Assembly (NCBI RefSeq): GCF_000237925.1
Contig: NC_031495.1
Span: 10,331,852 to 10,395,851, forward strand
Direction: 5' to 3'
Source: Schistosoma mansoni
Lineage: Eukaryota > Platyhelminthes > Trematoda > Strigeidida > Schistosomatidae
Length of the DNA stretch: 64,000 nucleotides
Made by a program: the position numbers and the translations under genes. Each line of letters starts with the position of its first letter. Positions within the stretch are counted from its first letter, which is position 1. Under the pieces are notes generated by a model. The model was not told the DNA's origin, did no database searches, and saw nothing but the letters and a program-made list of their open reading frames with translations. Positions 33,212-44,369 of this stretch are shown piece by piece.

Positions 33212-36200
33212 CCCAAATGCACTGGTACGGCCGAGAGTGGGAAGAGTCCGCTCTCCCTCTCGAAATGCTCTCACATGGCCACGCGTATATAGCCTCTGGC
33301 AGGGAAGTCCTCCTCACTGCTTTCTCGTGTCGGGGGCGTTGCTTACGAAGTTGAGAGGACGAAAAGCGAATGTCCGGCGCTCTAACCAGGTTGGTGGACA
33401 CGGAAAGTTCACCTAGGGGAGTTGGAAAACCCTGATTCCAAACCAATGATGCACATGGGCTTCAGTACCCTGAGGGAACAAATGGCGTATGAATCAATCG
33501 TTGGTCACCGGCTACCATGGGAATGCATCTCTTCACAATGCTCCACTGCTTTGTGGATCAGATCTTTATGTCACTGGCTCCGGGTGTGGTCCCCTAAGAA
33601 AACCATCTGCTTCAGTTTTGGCACCTGGGCAGTATCACAGCCCTCACACAAATCGAATGAGATTTGTGGGGCGCATATATATCTGGTGCTTCCTTGTACC
33701 AATATTTGTGTTTATATATATATATATATATATATATATCGTAGACATTATATATCGTAGACATTCTACACGCGATTTACTGACAATCTGAAAGCTTCTA
33801 TACATTTTATCTCTCATTTTCGTGGTCATTTATTATTAAACAGATTGAATTGCCGGAAGGCTGTTATGGTCGCGTCGCTCCACGAAGCGGACTAGCCTTA
33901 AAACAGGGGATTGATGTTGGTGCTGGTGTTATTGACCGCGACTATAGGGGCAATGTTGGTGTAGTACTTTTCAACTTTGGAGAACAAGAATTTGAAGTAA
34001 GTTTATCGTTGCTCATCATTTTCACTGCTGAAACTTGTTTAACTACTCCCCAATGTGATTTCTCACAGACGTTAAGCTATGAAAAAAACATGCATTCTTT
34101 TTTACTGATATGGACTTGTCTCCTCGTTTTTAGTAGGTCATAAGGTTTTATTCACAATCTTAACTGACTCTCCTATGGCATCAAAACATGGTCTTATTTA
34201 GAAAACATTCAAAAACTCCCATATACAGGAAACTAGTCTGACCATTTGTTATGTTATGATATATATATATATAATAATTTTTTTAATTACATCCTATTTC
34301 TAATAATGTATCTTGATCATTAGACAATGGTGTATTCGCTTTTAGGTGACAAATATGTCTTAGTATGTCAGGTGACCTAACCTACAGTGCCTCATTCTTC
34401 AGGTTAGTATTAGTGCCATTTTTTTCCCATAACCATGAACATATTGGCTACGGTTTTTAATGTGTGGGCGAGGAAAATAGTGATTGGTTGCTTACCTATT
34501 CAGACTAGTAGATAGTGTGACAGGTTTTATTTATTTATTTAAACACAAATATTGGTACAAGGAGGCACCAAATAGATATGAGCCACGTAAATCATTCGAT
34601 TTATGTGAGGGCTGGGATACTGCCCGGGTGTTCAGACCGAAGCAGGTGGTTTTCTTAGGTGGCCACACCCGGAGCCTTCAACCTAAAGGTCTAATCGACA
34701 AGGCAGTGGAGCAACGTCAGGAGATGCGGTCTCATGGTAGCCGGTGACCAACAATTGTTTCTTTTAGGGTCCTGGAGCCCATGTGCACTACTGGTTTGGA
34801 ATCAGGGTTTTCCAATTCCGCTAGATGAATTCTCCATATCCTTCAACCCGGTTAAAGCACCGGACATTTGCTTTCTGTCCTCTCAATTTCGTAAACAACA
34901 GTAATGCCGCGAGAAAACAGTGAGTAGGACTTCCCTGGAAGCGGTTGTATGCACGTGGCCATTTGAAAGCATCTCAAAAGGGAGAGCGGACTCTCCTCAC
35001 TCTTGGCCGTACCAGGGCATTTGGGGGCAGTCTGACAATATTCGATGTGTTATTTATTTTCCTATCCCTTGTTATTGTCGGACGTTGACGTTGAAATATA
35101 CTCAAGACCTAGTCAAGCCGGTCATGTGTTCTTGATCCGAGTTGCGTTGATATCCCGTAGAATAGACACTGGCAGGGTATCTAGTGCAGATATTCGTCTA
35201 AGGCAAATTAATGTCCCATTGGTATAAAGGAGAAAACCTAGCGTTATTTTAATTTTACTTGCTTGTAAGTAGCTAGCAGTGGAGTTTAGCCTTATCAGAT
35301 GGTTTGTGACTGCGAATTCTCATCAGCAACTGGGAATCCAACATTTATTTTATTCACTGACGGCCGAAAAGCATGACTAATGGACAACTTAACTGAGGCT
35401 CAATGGTCACTAAAAAGTCTTTACCTTTTGTCCCGACCGTTGCTGCTACCTTGACGTGGTGGTCGGGCTTGCCTGTCGTGATGAACCAATCGAGATATAC
35501 TGGCTAAAACAATCGTTCCTCAAGGTCCTACCATGTCAGACAGGTCGATTGAAGAGCGGTAAGACTAAAAGCAGAAAACCCCAGGGTCTGAAGGCGAAGT
35601 CATACTACTGACTGTACAGAGGTGTGACGGCAGTAACGTGTTTCCTTCAGACAACCAGCATAACAGCGATGCTGCCTTCACACAAGGATGGATGGGGTTG
35701 AAGAAAGTCGACCCTAAAAGTGCACACCTCGCCTTATCCCACGGATATCCGTCTCCGGTGGTAAGGTCTCAATAAGTACGGAGCTAACACAAAAATTAAT
35801 CACAGAAAGGTCATGTGTGACCGACCTCAAGCAGTTGTCGCATGGGCACTGCGGTCACGCTTCCAGGTCACTAAGACCAACTCTAACCTAGTTTCTCTTT
35901 CAGGCAGCTATAGAGGAACCATTCCACGGTGTGAGCAACCGGGAAGTGATAACTGCCCTCATACCTCTAACAGCACTCAAGATCACTGTACTCATAATCA
36001 ATCTCCTGCTTCAATTTCTATTATTCCTCCTACATCGACTTTCAACACTAAACTTCCTCTTTCGGCTTCCTCCCCAAGTGTCACCATGGCCAACGATTCT
36101 AGTGCGCGAAGCACTGTCCCAGGTCTACCAAGACCTCGCTTCAAACTACACATTGGAGCCGTCAACGTACGCACCCTATGTCAAATCGGTCAACAGGCCT

Positions 36201-38349
36201 CCTCGGCTAAGACCCTAGAATCTCGTACCATTGATGTATGCTGTGTCTCCGGAACACGCATACAGGATCCTAGTGTGGTCATTCACTTGACTTCATCTCG
36301 CCAAAATGGAAAGCCGATGTGATACAGCCTCCGTGTATCTGGCGACCCGATGGCTAGTTCTCGTGGACTGGCAGGTGTAGACATAGCACCAAGTATGAGG
36401 GCAAAACAAACACTATTAGAATGTATCCCCGTTAACAGTCGCCTATGTGCTGTCCGGCTAAACAGCTTTGCAAAAACTTGAAAGGATAGGGATACACGTC
36501 GTTGCCTTTCTCCCTACGCTCCCACTGACTGCAGCCCGGATGAAGTGAGAGGTGACTTTTACAGAAAGCTCTCTGAACTTCATAAAGCTAAACGCTCAGA
36601 CATAGTACTCGTTGCAGGTGACTTTAACGCAGAAGTAGGTAGCTCAAACCAAACAGGAAGACATTTAGGTGGGTATTTTAGTATTCCAGCTCAGCGAACA
36701 GATAATGGTGATCGTCTGTTGCAACTATGCTCAGACAATCGTTTATTTTTAGCAAACACTAATTTTAAGCATAAGGAGAGACATCGTCTAACATAGCGAC
36801 CACCTGCACCAAACCAACGATGGACTCAAATAGACCATATTGCCATCAGTCATCGTTGGGGAGACAAGATGCAGAGTCTTCTGCGTCAACACCTAAACTA
36901 AGGATAGAGAGCGAAGTAGTCGAACGCGTCGAAAACTTCACTTATCTCGGAAGTCTGATCAGCCCTAATGTGTTGGTGTCTGACGAAATCTCAGCACGGA
37001 TTCAAAAAGCTTGTTTGACTTTTGCCAACTTACATCACCTTTGGCGAATGTGAGATATCCGTCTATAACTTAAGCGACGAGTATACTGCTCAGCAGTTCG
37101 TTCTGTCGTACTTTACGGCTGCGAAACGTGACCATTAAGAGTAGAAGATACTCGGAATTTACTAGTATTGAACCACATATATCTTAGAAATATTGCTCGC
37201 ATCTGCTGGGATCACCAGGTAAGTAATAGTGAGGTTAGACGCAGGATATTAGGCGATGATGGTAAGTCAGTTGATGAGGTTGTGAATCTTCATTGACTGA
37301 GGTGGTTGGGCTAAGTGTTACGTATGCCTGAACACCACCGATTACAGTGGCTCACAATGCTGACTAGTGTTGGAGACGGTTGGAAGAGAGTTAGGGGCAG
37401 CCGAACCAAAACATTGCATCAGTCCATAAAATCACCAACTTGTGATGTGAACCATGTTGGTAGATGCAGACTACTTGGTTGGAGTCCTCGCGGTTATCGT
37501 AACCATTGGTTGGAGACTGAGTGATATGGCTCAGAATGGATTACAATGGTGTGGATGTGTACACTCTTTGTCTTTCCTTAAACAGTGAGATTGAAATTGC
37601 TTCATATCTGTCTTTCTTCCTATAGTATATCCTTATATACAATCTTTCATATATTAATATCATTAAAATAACTACTTTTATGAATTCGGCGTTCATCTTG
37701 TGCATATGAGGTATGGCAACCTGGACCAATGCACACATGTGCCTGGTCCTACGTTGTAGCTGACTGACTGACTTTACCTTTTGAGGATAGTACGTTCACT
37801 TAACTAGATGCTTTTTTGAAGAAATGGCTATACTACTACGTACGATCTATATATATATTTGCTGTGGTATATAGCATCTCACGTATTTAAAAGTAAGACT
37901 TATGGGGAATCTGGTTTTTCACGTTAATAGGAAAATACGTGGTGTATAAAAGTACTATGTGGCAGTTAGGCTGACCTTCCACAAAGTTAATGAGTACTGG
38001 TATGAGCTGTGATTTTGGCTTTCATAATGTTTCCACATACGAAACTACTTTCGTACTGGTTAACTTTATCAGTTTTAAATTTAGTATTTTGTTCCTTCGT
38101 AATATTATTCGACCAAAAACATGTACGGTCCTTTTGATTTATGAGTGTTTCTTTGTATTCAAATTCAGAAAGATCGTGCCTGGTATTCACAGGCTTACAA
38201 AACGATTACTTTACTCATTTCAGATCAGAAAGGGTGACCGTGTAGCACAACTGATTTGTGAACGTATTTTCTGTCCTGAACTGATGGAATGTGAATCGTT
38301 GGCGGAGACGGATCGTGGTTCAAATGGTTATGGCTCAACTGGAGTGTAG
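31721..38349 (+). CDS. DUT: dUTPase (deoxyuridine 5'-triphosphate nucleotidohydrolase), three exons
   Basis: Exons 31721-31906, 33844-33996 and 38224-38349 (186, 153 and 126 nt) join in frame with phase-0 introns and give 154 residues. dUTPase hydrolyses dUTP to dUMP and pyrophosphate, keeping uracil out of DNA and supplying dTMP synthesis; the enzyme is a homotrimer. All five motifs are present: AAGYDLYAA (I), PRSGLA (II), [17 protein letters not shown] with the catalytic Asp (III), KGDRVAQLI (IV) and [10 protein letters not shown] (V), the last reaching the C-terminus as usual. I chose ATG 31721 because it gives the usual N-terminal length; an upstream in-frame ATG at 31664 would add 19 residues and could be a targeting form. 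Intron 1 (1.9 kb) holds an R2 copy; intron 2 (4.2 kb) holds R2 and SR2 copies. Confidence 0.96.
31907..33173. other. dUTPase intron 1, 5' part
   Basis: AT-rich intron with one tRNA-like stretch (32484-32555) and nothing else recognised. Confidence 0.5.
32484..32555 (+). repeat. tRNA-like stretch, possible SINE head
   Basis: GGAGCTGTGGCTTAGTGATT contains a good match to an internal A box (TGGCTTAGTG), and a degenerate B-box-like segment (AGATTTAAACTCT) follows about 45 bp later, the spacing seen in tRNA-derived promoters. I cannot fold a convincing acceptor stem, so a functional tRNA is unlikely. No second copy was noticed in the window. Confidence 0.3.
33174..33208. repeat. (AT)n microsatellite
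   Basis: About 35 bp of alternating AT directly at the 5' edge of the R2 copy c. Confidence 0.97.
33209..33716 (+). repeat. R2 interspersed repeat, copy c (near complete)
   Basis: The most complete plus-strand R2 copy, starting GCCCCCAAATGCACTGG and ending CCAATATTTGTGTTT. It is bracketed by (AT)n tracts. It lies in dUTPase intron 1 in the sense orientation. Confidence 0.85.
33713..33739. repeat. (TA)n microsatellite
   Basis: Alternating TA directly at the 3' edge of R2 copy c, where other copies have a TAAA tail. A short duplicated TATCGTAGACAT follows. Confidence 0.95.
34526..35030 (-). repeat. R2 interspersed repeat, copy d
   Basis: Full-length minus-strand copy, tail (ATTT-type) at 34526-34541 and 5' end near 35030. 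Uninterrupted, it proves the arrangement of the split copy b. It lies in dUTPase intron 2. Confidence 0.85.
35419..35430 (+). repeat. Target-site duplication of the SR2 copy in dUTPase intron 2 (left)
   Basis: CTTTACCTTTTG is repeated at 37772-37783; the first C on the right may belong to the tail, giving 11-12 bp. Confidence 0.88.
35432..37772 (+). mobile_element. SR2 element with reverse transcriptase deleted, in dUTPase intron 2
   Basis: Both ends are complete: the CCCGACCGTTG start and a TGAC tail, with an 11-12 bp target-site duplication. The 5' untranslated region and the N-terminal and endonuclease regions (AGDFNAEVG near 36620, [10 protein letters not shown] near 36835) are followed directly by KMQSLL and by [16 protein letters not shown] (about 36920). 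Thus roughly 1.5 kb holding the reverse transcriptase core is missing. It contains several stops, including a TGA after QNGKPM that is shared with the outer copy at 6519-7137. It inserted in the sense orientation of the host gene. Confidence 0.9.
37784..38223. other. dUTPase intron 2, 3' remainder
   Basis: AT-rich; the acceptor tract runs up to the AG at 38222-38223. Nothing else seen. Confidence 0.5.
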
Positions 38350-38386
38350 AACCTAGTAATTTTATCAGAATCAAAATATTTTTTGC

Positions 38387-38392
38387 AATAAA
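38387..38392 (+). terminator. dUTPase poly(A) signal
   Basis: AATAAA 38 nt after the dUTPase stop codon. Confidence 0.75.
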
Positions 38393-41104
38393 TATATGAG
38401 AAATATAGTCCGTGTCTATTTATGCCTGCTAATAACCTTTAAAAAATTAACTGACCATTTAATGTTAAGTTGAATTGGTGACTCTTGTTACACTTTTTTA
38501 ACGTGAACTGGTCATCCCACCTACGTTTACAAAGCTACATACTTCTTCCATTTAGGTTTAAGAAGCGGTGGTGACCAATTTTTCGTTGGTTGTTTGTTGG
38601 TACTTGAATTTTGCACACACGTTCCTCTTCCGAATTATTAAAGACGATCCTTTAGCACGTAATAATCATGATACATAATAGCATGTTGGAAAATGTTAAC
38701 TCCCTTTTTTAATCAATTATGAACTTGAGTTACGAACATACAAATCCATTCTATTAATAGCATTGAGTTGGATTTGAGATCCTTTTGATATAACTTAAGT
38801 ACGTGAAGCATTCACTTCAAGGAATTCAACAGAATTGTTGACGAAGCGTCTTTGTTAATTCTGTGCAGTGGAAAAAGCAGAATTAGGAGATGATGTAGAT
38901 ATATTTAGAGTGCCACGTGTTGGAAGTCTATTTCTCATCGCGATTATTTTGCGTGAAAAGTCACTCAGACCTGAAGTAGTTAATTACAACCTCATTTAGT
39001 CATGCATAAACCAAATTCATATTTTTGAGTATTGTATAAACTCTCATGCTTTCGGTAGAGTTTCCTCCTACGTTACTAGTGAAACAGACAGTAGTTTACT
39101 AGATGTCTAATAAAACTTCCCAACTTATGGACTTTCCATTGGACTTGCTCATAATCCTCTAAATTTGTTGCATTCAGGCACCTGAATTTCTATTGACGTG
39201 GTCGAGTTTTACGACTTATATGGTACCATATTTCAAACTGGTATTTTTTTTATGTGTGAAGATTAACACCACCCAACCCAAGTTAAACAAATCGGCTTCA
39301 GACCTAACCGTGACTGAACTGGTCAAGCCGTCACTCTTCGACAGGTTTTTAAAGCAGCAATACATACCGGCATCCGATTTTACAAAACCCTTTGACATAA
39401 AGGAAGCATTCTACTCCATTGACCAGGAGCTTTCATAATACTGAAAGGTGTACCGATAGACATAAAAGCCTTTCACACGAACACTACTGGTCATCTGGTT
39501 TGGGAACTTCAAATGATGTTCATTTAGACTGCACTCTTCCCTGCAAAATATACTTTCTAACTTTCTAGTAATTTATCTCTTGACTGTAAACATATGTTGA
39601 CGTTGAATACTTCCTGCCACAAGCAGGGAGAAACGTACAAGAAATCTACACTAAGCGCCTTAAGCGGCACTTCAAGAATGTTTACTATGTTAAACGTTGC
39701 TCCAGGACTGATCTGTGCCAATATCTAATGTGTTCATGACTTGAAGTAATTGTGTTGATTACTTGATTTATCTTGCATGTCTTATTAATTTTATTTGCAC
39801 CCGTTGTCTGTTTTCAGTCCTACTCTGGGGAAACCCCTCCCCTCGGATGTGACACTATTTGTTTTCTTCTGAAAGGTTCACTAGTTTTCTGATTATCCGT
39901 TAGATTCACAATGATTAACGCAGCCAAGTGACCGGTCTAACCTCATCAGCACCATCCTATAACATCAAAACGCAAATAAGCAACTCGTTTTATATATTCT
40001 TATTATTAAGATATTAGACAATGCAGTTTTAACACTGCCGCCACTGATCGCACTAACAACTTAAAGGACCCAGCGATAATTGTGAGTTTAAAATTGAAAC
40101 TAAGGTATATCACTTTATACAAATAGTTTGACAAAATTAGGCGCCGAGAATATGGAAGACACTACTTATGTAGAATTACATTGGAAATAATCTAAGCGGT
40201 TGAAATTTAAATAACTCCAACATTTCATCTAGAAAACTTGTTTTGACTTCTTCGGAGTAATAATTAAACATACCAAAGAATTTATATCGTTTAACAATCA
40301 AATCTACACTCAACGCTTATCCAGTCCTATTCAGAAATTGGCTTCAGTAAGAAAGGTAACAAGAGGTATTAGAATGTAAAAATAAATGAAAGGATGCGTG
40401 ATTTTATGTCGTTAACAGCTGATATTCGGCGAATGAATGCGAATCACTTGTTTATTAAAAGTAAAAATAGAAGTGTAAATTGAGAATGTTTTCAAGATGT
40501 CAGCGTGTATGTAAACTAAGAATCATCAGATACATAGTTGTTATGTCGAAATATTAAAACTGATTCCTGTTGAAACAAAGCAACATGTAATGTAAACAGG
40601 GTAGATATAGATAAGGTTCAACTACTTATGAATGATGATTTGCCAAGTGGCAACCAGTTGAATACCATCTTTTCTGTCCTGACAAGCTCATATATACAGC
40701 ACTTCATCGTTGTTGGAAGTAGAAACTTCAGAAATAGCTTTGCAGCACAGAGGAGCTGGGATTTGTATCACTTGTATATTCTCCAATTGTTACAGCATTG
40801 CGGAATTTGGAGTCATTCCAAAGTCACTACAGATACGCAAGGTTGTTTCATCCTTCATAAGTAGTCACAATTGGATCTGTTCAAAATGCATCTGGTGACT
40901 GTCAAATGTAATACTTCAATACTTTTGGTTAATTTGTTCTCAGTTGTATGACTAATTTGAGTGGTTTATATGTGAACCCTTCTAATACGCATTTGTTTAG
41001 TTGTTTATCTGTTGGTCATACTTCAATACTATGTTTGATCTATAAGTATTTGATACGTGTCAACTAAGGGTCACTAGACAGTTTGGACTCATTTCAATAC
41101 AATG
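38393..41104. other. Intergenic, nothing recognised
   Basis: Low-complexity, AT-rich sequence. A short frame near 39290-39438 (SLFDRFLKQQYIPASDF, then FDIKEAFYSID) faintly recalls a reverse transcriptase block, but it is too short to assign. Confidence 0.45.
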
Positions 41105-41428
41105 CAGATTGGGGAAACCCAGATTCCAGACCAATGGTGCATGTAGGCTCCAGTATCCTGAGGGGACAAAAGGCGTATGAGCCAATTGTTGGTCACCGGC
41201 TACCATAGGATTGCATCTCCTGACGTTGCTCTACTACCTTTTGGGTCAAACCTTTAGGTCAGAGGCCTGGGGTGCGGCCCCCTAAGAGAACCACCTGCTT
41301 CGGTCTTGAAACCCGGGCAGTATCATAGCCCTTACACAATTAAAATGAAATGACAACTTTCTATGTGGCATATACATATCTGTTGCCACCTTGTACCAAT
41401 GTTTATGTGTTTAAATAAGTAAATAAAC
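41105..41428 (+). repeat. R2 interspersed repeat, copy e (5'-truncated)
   Basis: The 3' two thirds of R2, ending in a TAAATAAGTAAATAAA tail. 5' truncation with an intact tail is the pattern of a retroposon. Confidence 0.85.
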
Positions 41429-43207
41429 AATGTAGATTGGTTCTATCTAATGTAATCCTGAATTTGTTTGGTTCTAATATAATTTCTGGTTGTTCTGGTG
41501 CCAGTGTTGATATACATCCGATCAAGTTGCGAAAAGGTACTAATGAGGTACTACTACTATTTCAGCCCACTGGTATCCATTCAGTCTAGTAGCATTTTGA
41601 TTCTGTTTATTACTAATGAGTATCCCAATTAACTCAACTACATATACATTTGTGAATATTCGTATTTAAGTTCTTACCTATCCTATTTTTTCTTGGTCAC
41701 TAAGTTGAGTACAATGAATGTTCTACTGTTTACGTCTATTTTACATAGAAACAACCGAGCATATGCTTTTTAACCTTTTGAAATAACATGATTTTTAGAG
41801 GACTGAGACATCCTCCCTTTGAAAGACATACGAAGGGTAACATGACAATGAGGAGCGACGAGACTGATAACAAGCCATCTCAAATCTCGCAACTTGATAA
41901 TGTCAGTACGTCGTTAGTTTGGAAGAAAGCAAAGTGTGCAAATCCATTAACGTATTTGACCAAGCGTAAAAATGAGAGGAACTGCTAATCAAACAAGTGA
42001 ATGAATACAAAGAGCGTCCCATGCGAGTGCATTGTCGATTGGTGACAGAGATGCTCGACAGTGCACCTTATGCTAGTTGCATTCGTCTGTGACGTGGTCA
42101 GCGTCAAATGTTAATCTTCCGGACACCACTGACGTACCGTCACAATATGAATAATCCTCCAAATGCTCTGGGCGCCTCTTGGTTCGCTCGCAGAGAATTG
42201 TATCTGTTCAGATATTGTAATCCAGTGGTGTTTATTACCAAGACTCAGGACACACCCCATACGTATCGACGGCACTGCTAGAAATTCTCTGGAGATTAGT
42301 GACAAGAACATGCTTTTTATAATTATTAGTCCTAAAATGGCTTCACTTCTCGTTATCAAAAACCTGGTGAGATGCCCCACCACTCTAATACATCTCAAAT
42401 TCTAATATGCATTTGGCACCCATTTATGTAGTATATAGGAACCAATGGCTTCCGAACTGGTGTGGTGAGTTATCTCATCGCAGGGCATAAATCTCGACGG
42501 CCTATATAGGAAATAATTTTTGGAACTATTTGTTTTTAAACGACAATCTGCCAGATAATTATTCTGTACAGCCAAAAATGTTAATCTTTATCCTGTCGGT
42601 TGGAGCCAGTAGTATGGCACTAAAGAAGTAACAATCCAACTTAGAACGAAGAGTTCTTTCATGAACTTACTATGCAGCAATACCGAGTAAACATAATAGG
42701 AAGTGGAACCGCTGTCGATCCAAATCCTACATTCGATGGCCCCCAAAATGATATCACTCTTTAGTCAGTAGGTTAACAATTGGGATGCTTTTTAAGTATC
42801 AGAATACTTTCTTCATAACGTGTCCTCGGTATTTACAACTATAGTTTATATACCTCCACTCCTGTATTTGACTGTTGCATTCATTTTTCTCAAAGACTAG
42901 TGAGTTGAATAAAAACCTGAGTAACAACTTTCCTTTATGTGTGGAAAATTAAACATATAATTTGACCTGTCACAATCGCTATAGAGTGGATCTTAGACTC
43001 ATGGATTGGAATGACCTTTGAACAACTCCCTCGATATGTGGAGATATTCAGTCGGATAAACGTTCAACTAATAACTTACTGTCAACAATAGCCCACTAAT
43101 GTAACGCTAATCTCACTGTGCAGTACTAGTTATTTCAAACTGGAGCACCAAGTATAGTCATCCCTCTAATTATGAAGTTCAGTTAGGACTTTTGTTAGTG
43201 AACAAAA
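41429..43207. other. Intergenic, nothing recognised
   Basis: Short open frames only. A frame at 41788-41988 (rich in Lys, Arg and Ser) has no family signature. Confidence 0.45.
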
Positions 43208-43213
43208 TTTATT
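43208..43213 (-). terminator. FKBP12 poly(A) signal
   Basis: AATAAA on the minus strand, about 38 nt downstream of the FKBP12 stop. Confidence 0.7.
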
Positions 43214-43251
43214 AAGTGGAAGCAATGAATGGTAAGAAAAACTGGAATGAG

Positions 43252-43616
43252 TCATAATATATCGATTAACTCCACATCAAATTTCAGAGTAGCATTTGGA
43301 GGGATAACTTTATCGACCCCCTTGGAACCATATGCGTAGTCTGGAGTACAAGTAAGGTAGGCACGCTCTCCCACACTCATTTGAATAACACCTTCATCCC
43401 AACCTCGAATTACCTATAAGGATGAAATTCAAAAACAGTACTAGTGTTTACTTTCCCCGTCCCAATTACAAACTCGAATGGTTTATTTCTGTCACGTGAA
43501 CTATCAAACTTTTTCCCATCCATGAGGGTACCAGTGTAATGAACAACGACTCTCTGACCTTTCTTTGGAATTCGTTTACCATCCCCTGGCTTGTAGGTAT
43601 CAACGGTAACGCCCAT
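43252..43616 (-). CDS. FKBP1A: FKBP12-type peptidyl-prolyl cis-trans isomerase, two exons
   Basis: Exons 43616-43452 and 43413-43252 (165 and 162 nt) are separated by a 38-bp GT/AG intron and encode 108 residues, exactly the usual FKBP12 length. The enzyme is a cytosolic prolyl isomerase and the receptor of FK506 and rapamycin. Pocket residues are in place: Tyr27 (VVHYTG), Phe37-Asp38 ([15 protein letters not shown]), Val56-Ile57 and Trp60 (VIRGWDEGV), and Tyr83 (PDYAYGS), with the closing [14 protein letters not shown]. No signal peptide or membrane segment. mLST8, a partner of TOR, lies 29 kb away, which I regard as coincidence. A CR1-like fragment sits about 150 bp upstream of the start and may affect the promoter. 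Confidence 0.97.
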
Positions 43617-43763
43617 GCCGATGACTATTAATCCACAGTGGTGATTAATCTATGCGTGAAGGTCATCTGACATCACGTTCAATCTCTTCAATAACAGATT
43701 TTCTTATATAACCTGATATTTTATGGTTGTTGCGATTTTACTTTGGACTTGACCTGTTTTCGC

Positions 43764-44369
43764 CCTTTGTATGGTAAACCCCGGAGCTCTGGAATTGCTC
43801 GGGTAGCCACCTTCTTTACTTGTTCCAGGATATCTGAGTCACCTTTTAAACAGGGGTTTTCAGCCTTAACGCAGTTCTCAAGCTTAGTTCTCACTACGGT
43901 TGTGTATACTGTAGTGAATATGGTAGTATCTAACTTGGTGAATATCTTTCTTAAAGCCCACGGGGTTCTAAACCCCTTAGCTACAACCTCCCGGCAGTGG
44001 GCCGTGATCCTAAGATCATAGCTTACCGTCACCTCAAGATCCTTTTGAAACCGAACCAAGGGTACAGGCACTTTTCCTATACTGTACATATTTATCTTTG
44101 TATCCCCAAAGTGCATGTAGACACACTTTGTCGCGTTGATAGGCATCAGCAACTCTTTAGACCAGCTAATCACAATATTTAAGTCCGCCTGAAGTGCGCA
44201 TGTATCTGCATCTCCTGTTATTTCACACCAGATTTTTACATCATCAGCGTATAATAACATTGGGGATTCTGCTATACTTGGGAGATCATTTGCATACAGT
44301 ATAAAGGGTAAATGACCTAGGATAGAACCTTGAAGTACTCCAACCAGTACTGGTCTGCATATGGAGCAC
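43764..44369 (-). mobile_element. CR1-like fragment nearly identical to 17195-17800
   Basis: Minus strand; it carries LLYADDVKIWCEITGDADTC through IPELRGLPYKGR. It differs from the copy in the 16880-18322 element at only a few bases over about 580. It stops at CTTTGTATG on its 3' side, well inside the coding region, so it is truncated at both ends. The flanking sequence is unrelated to the other locus. Confidence 0.88.
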
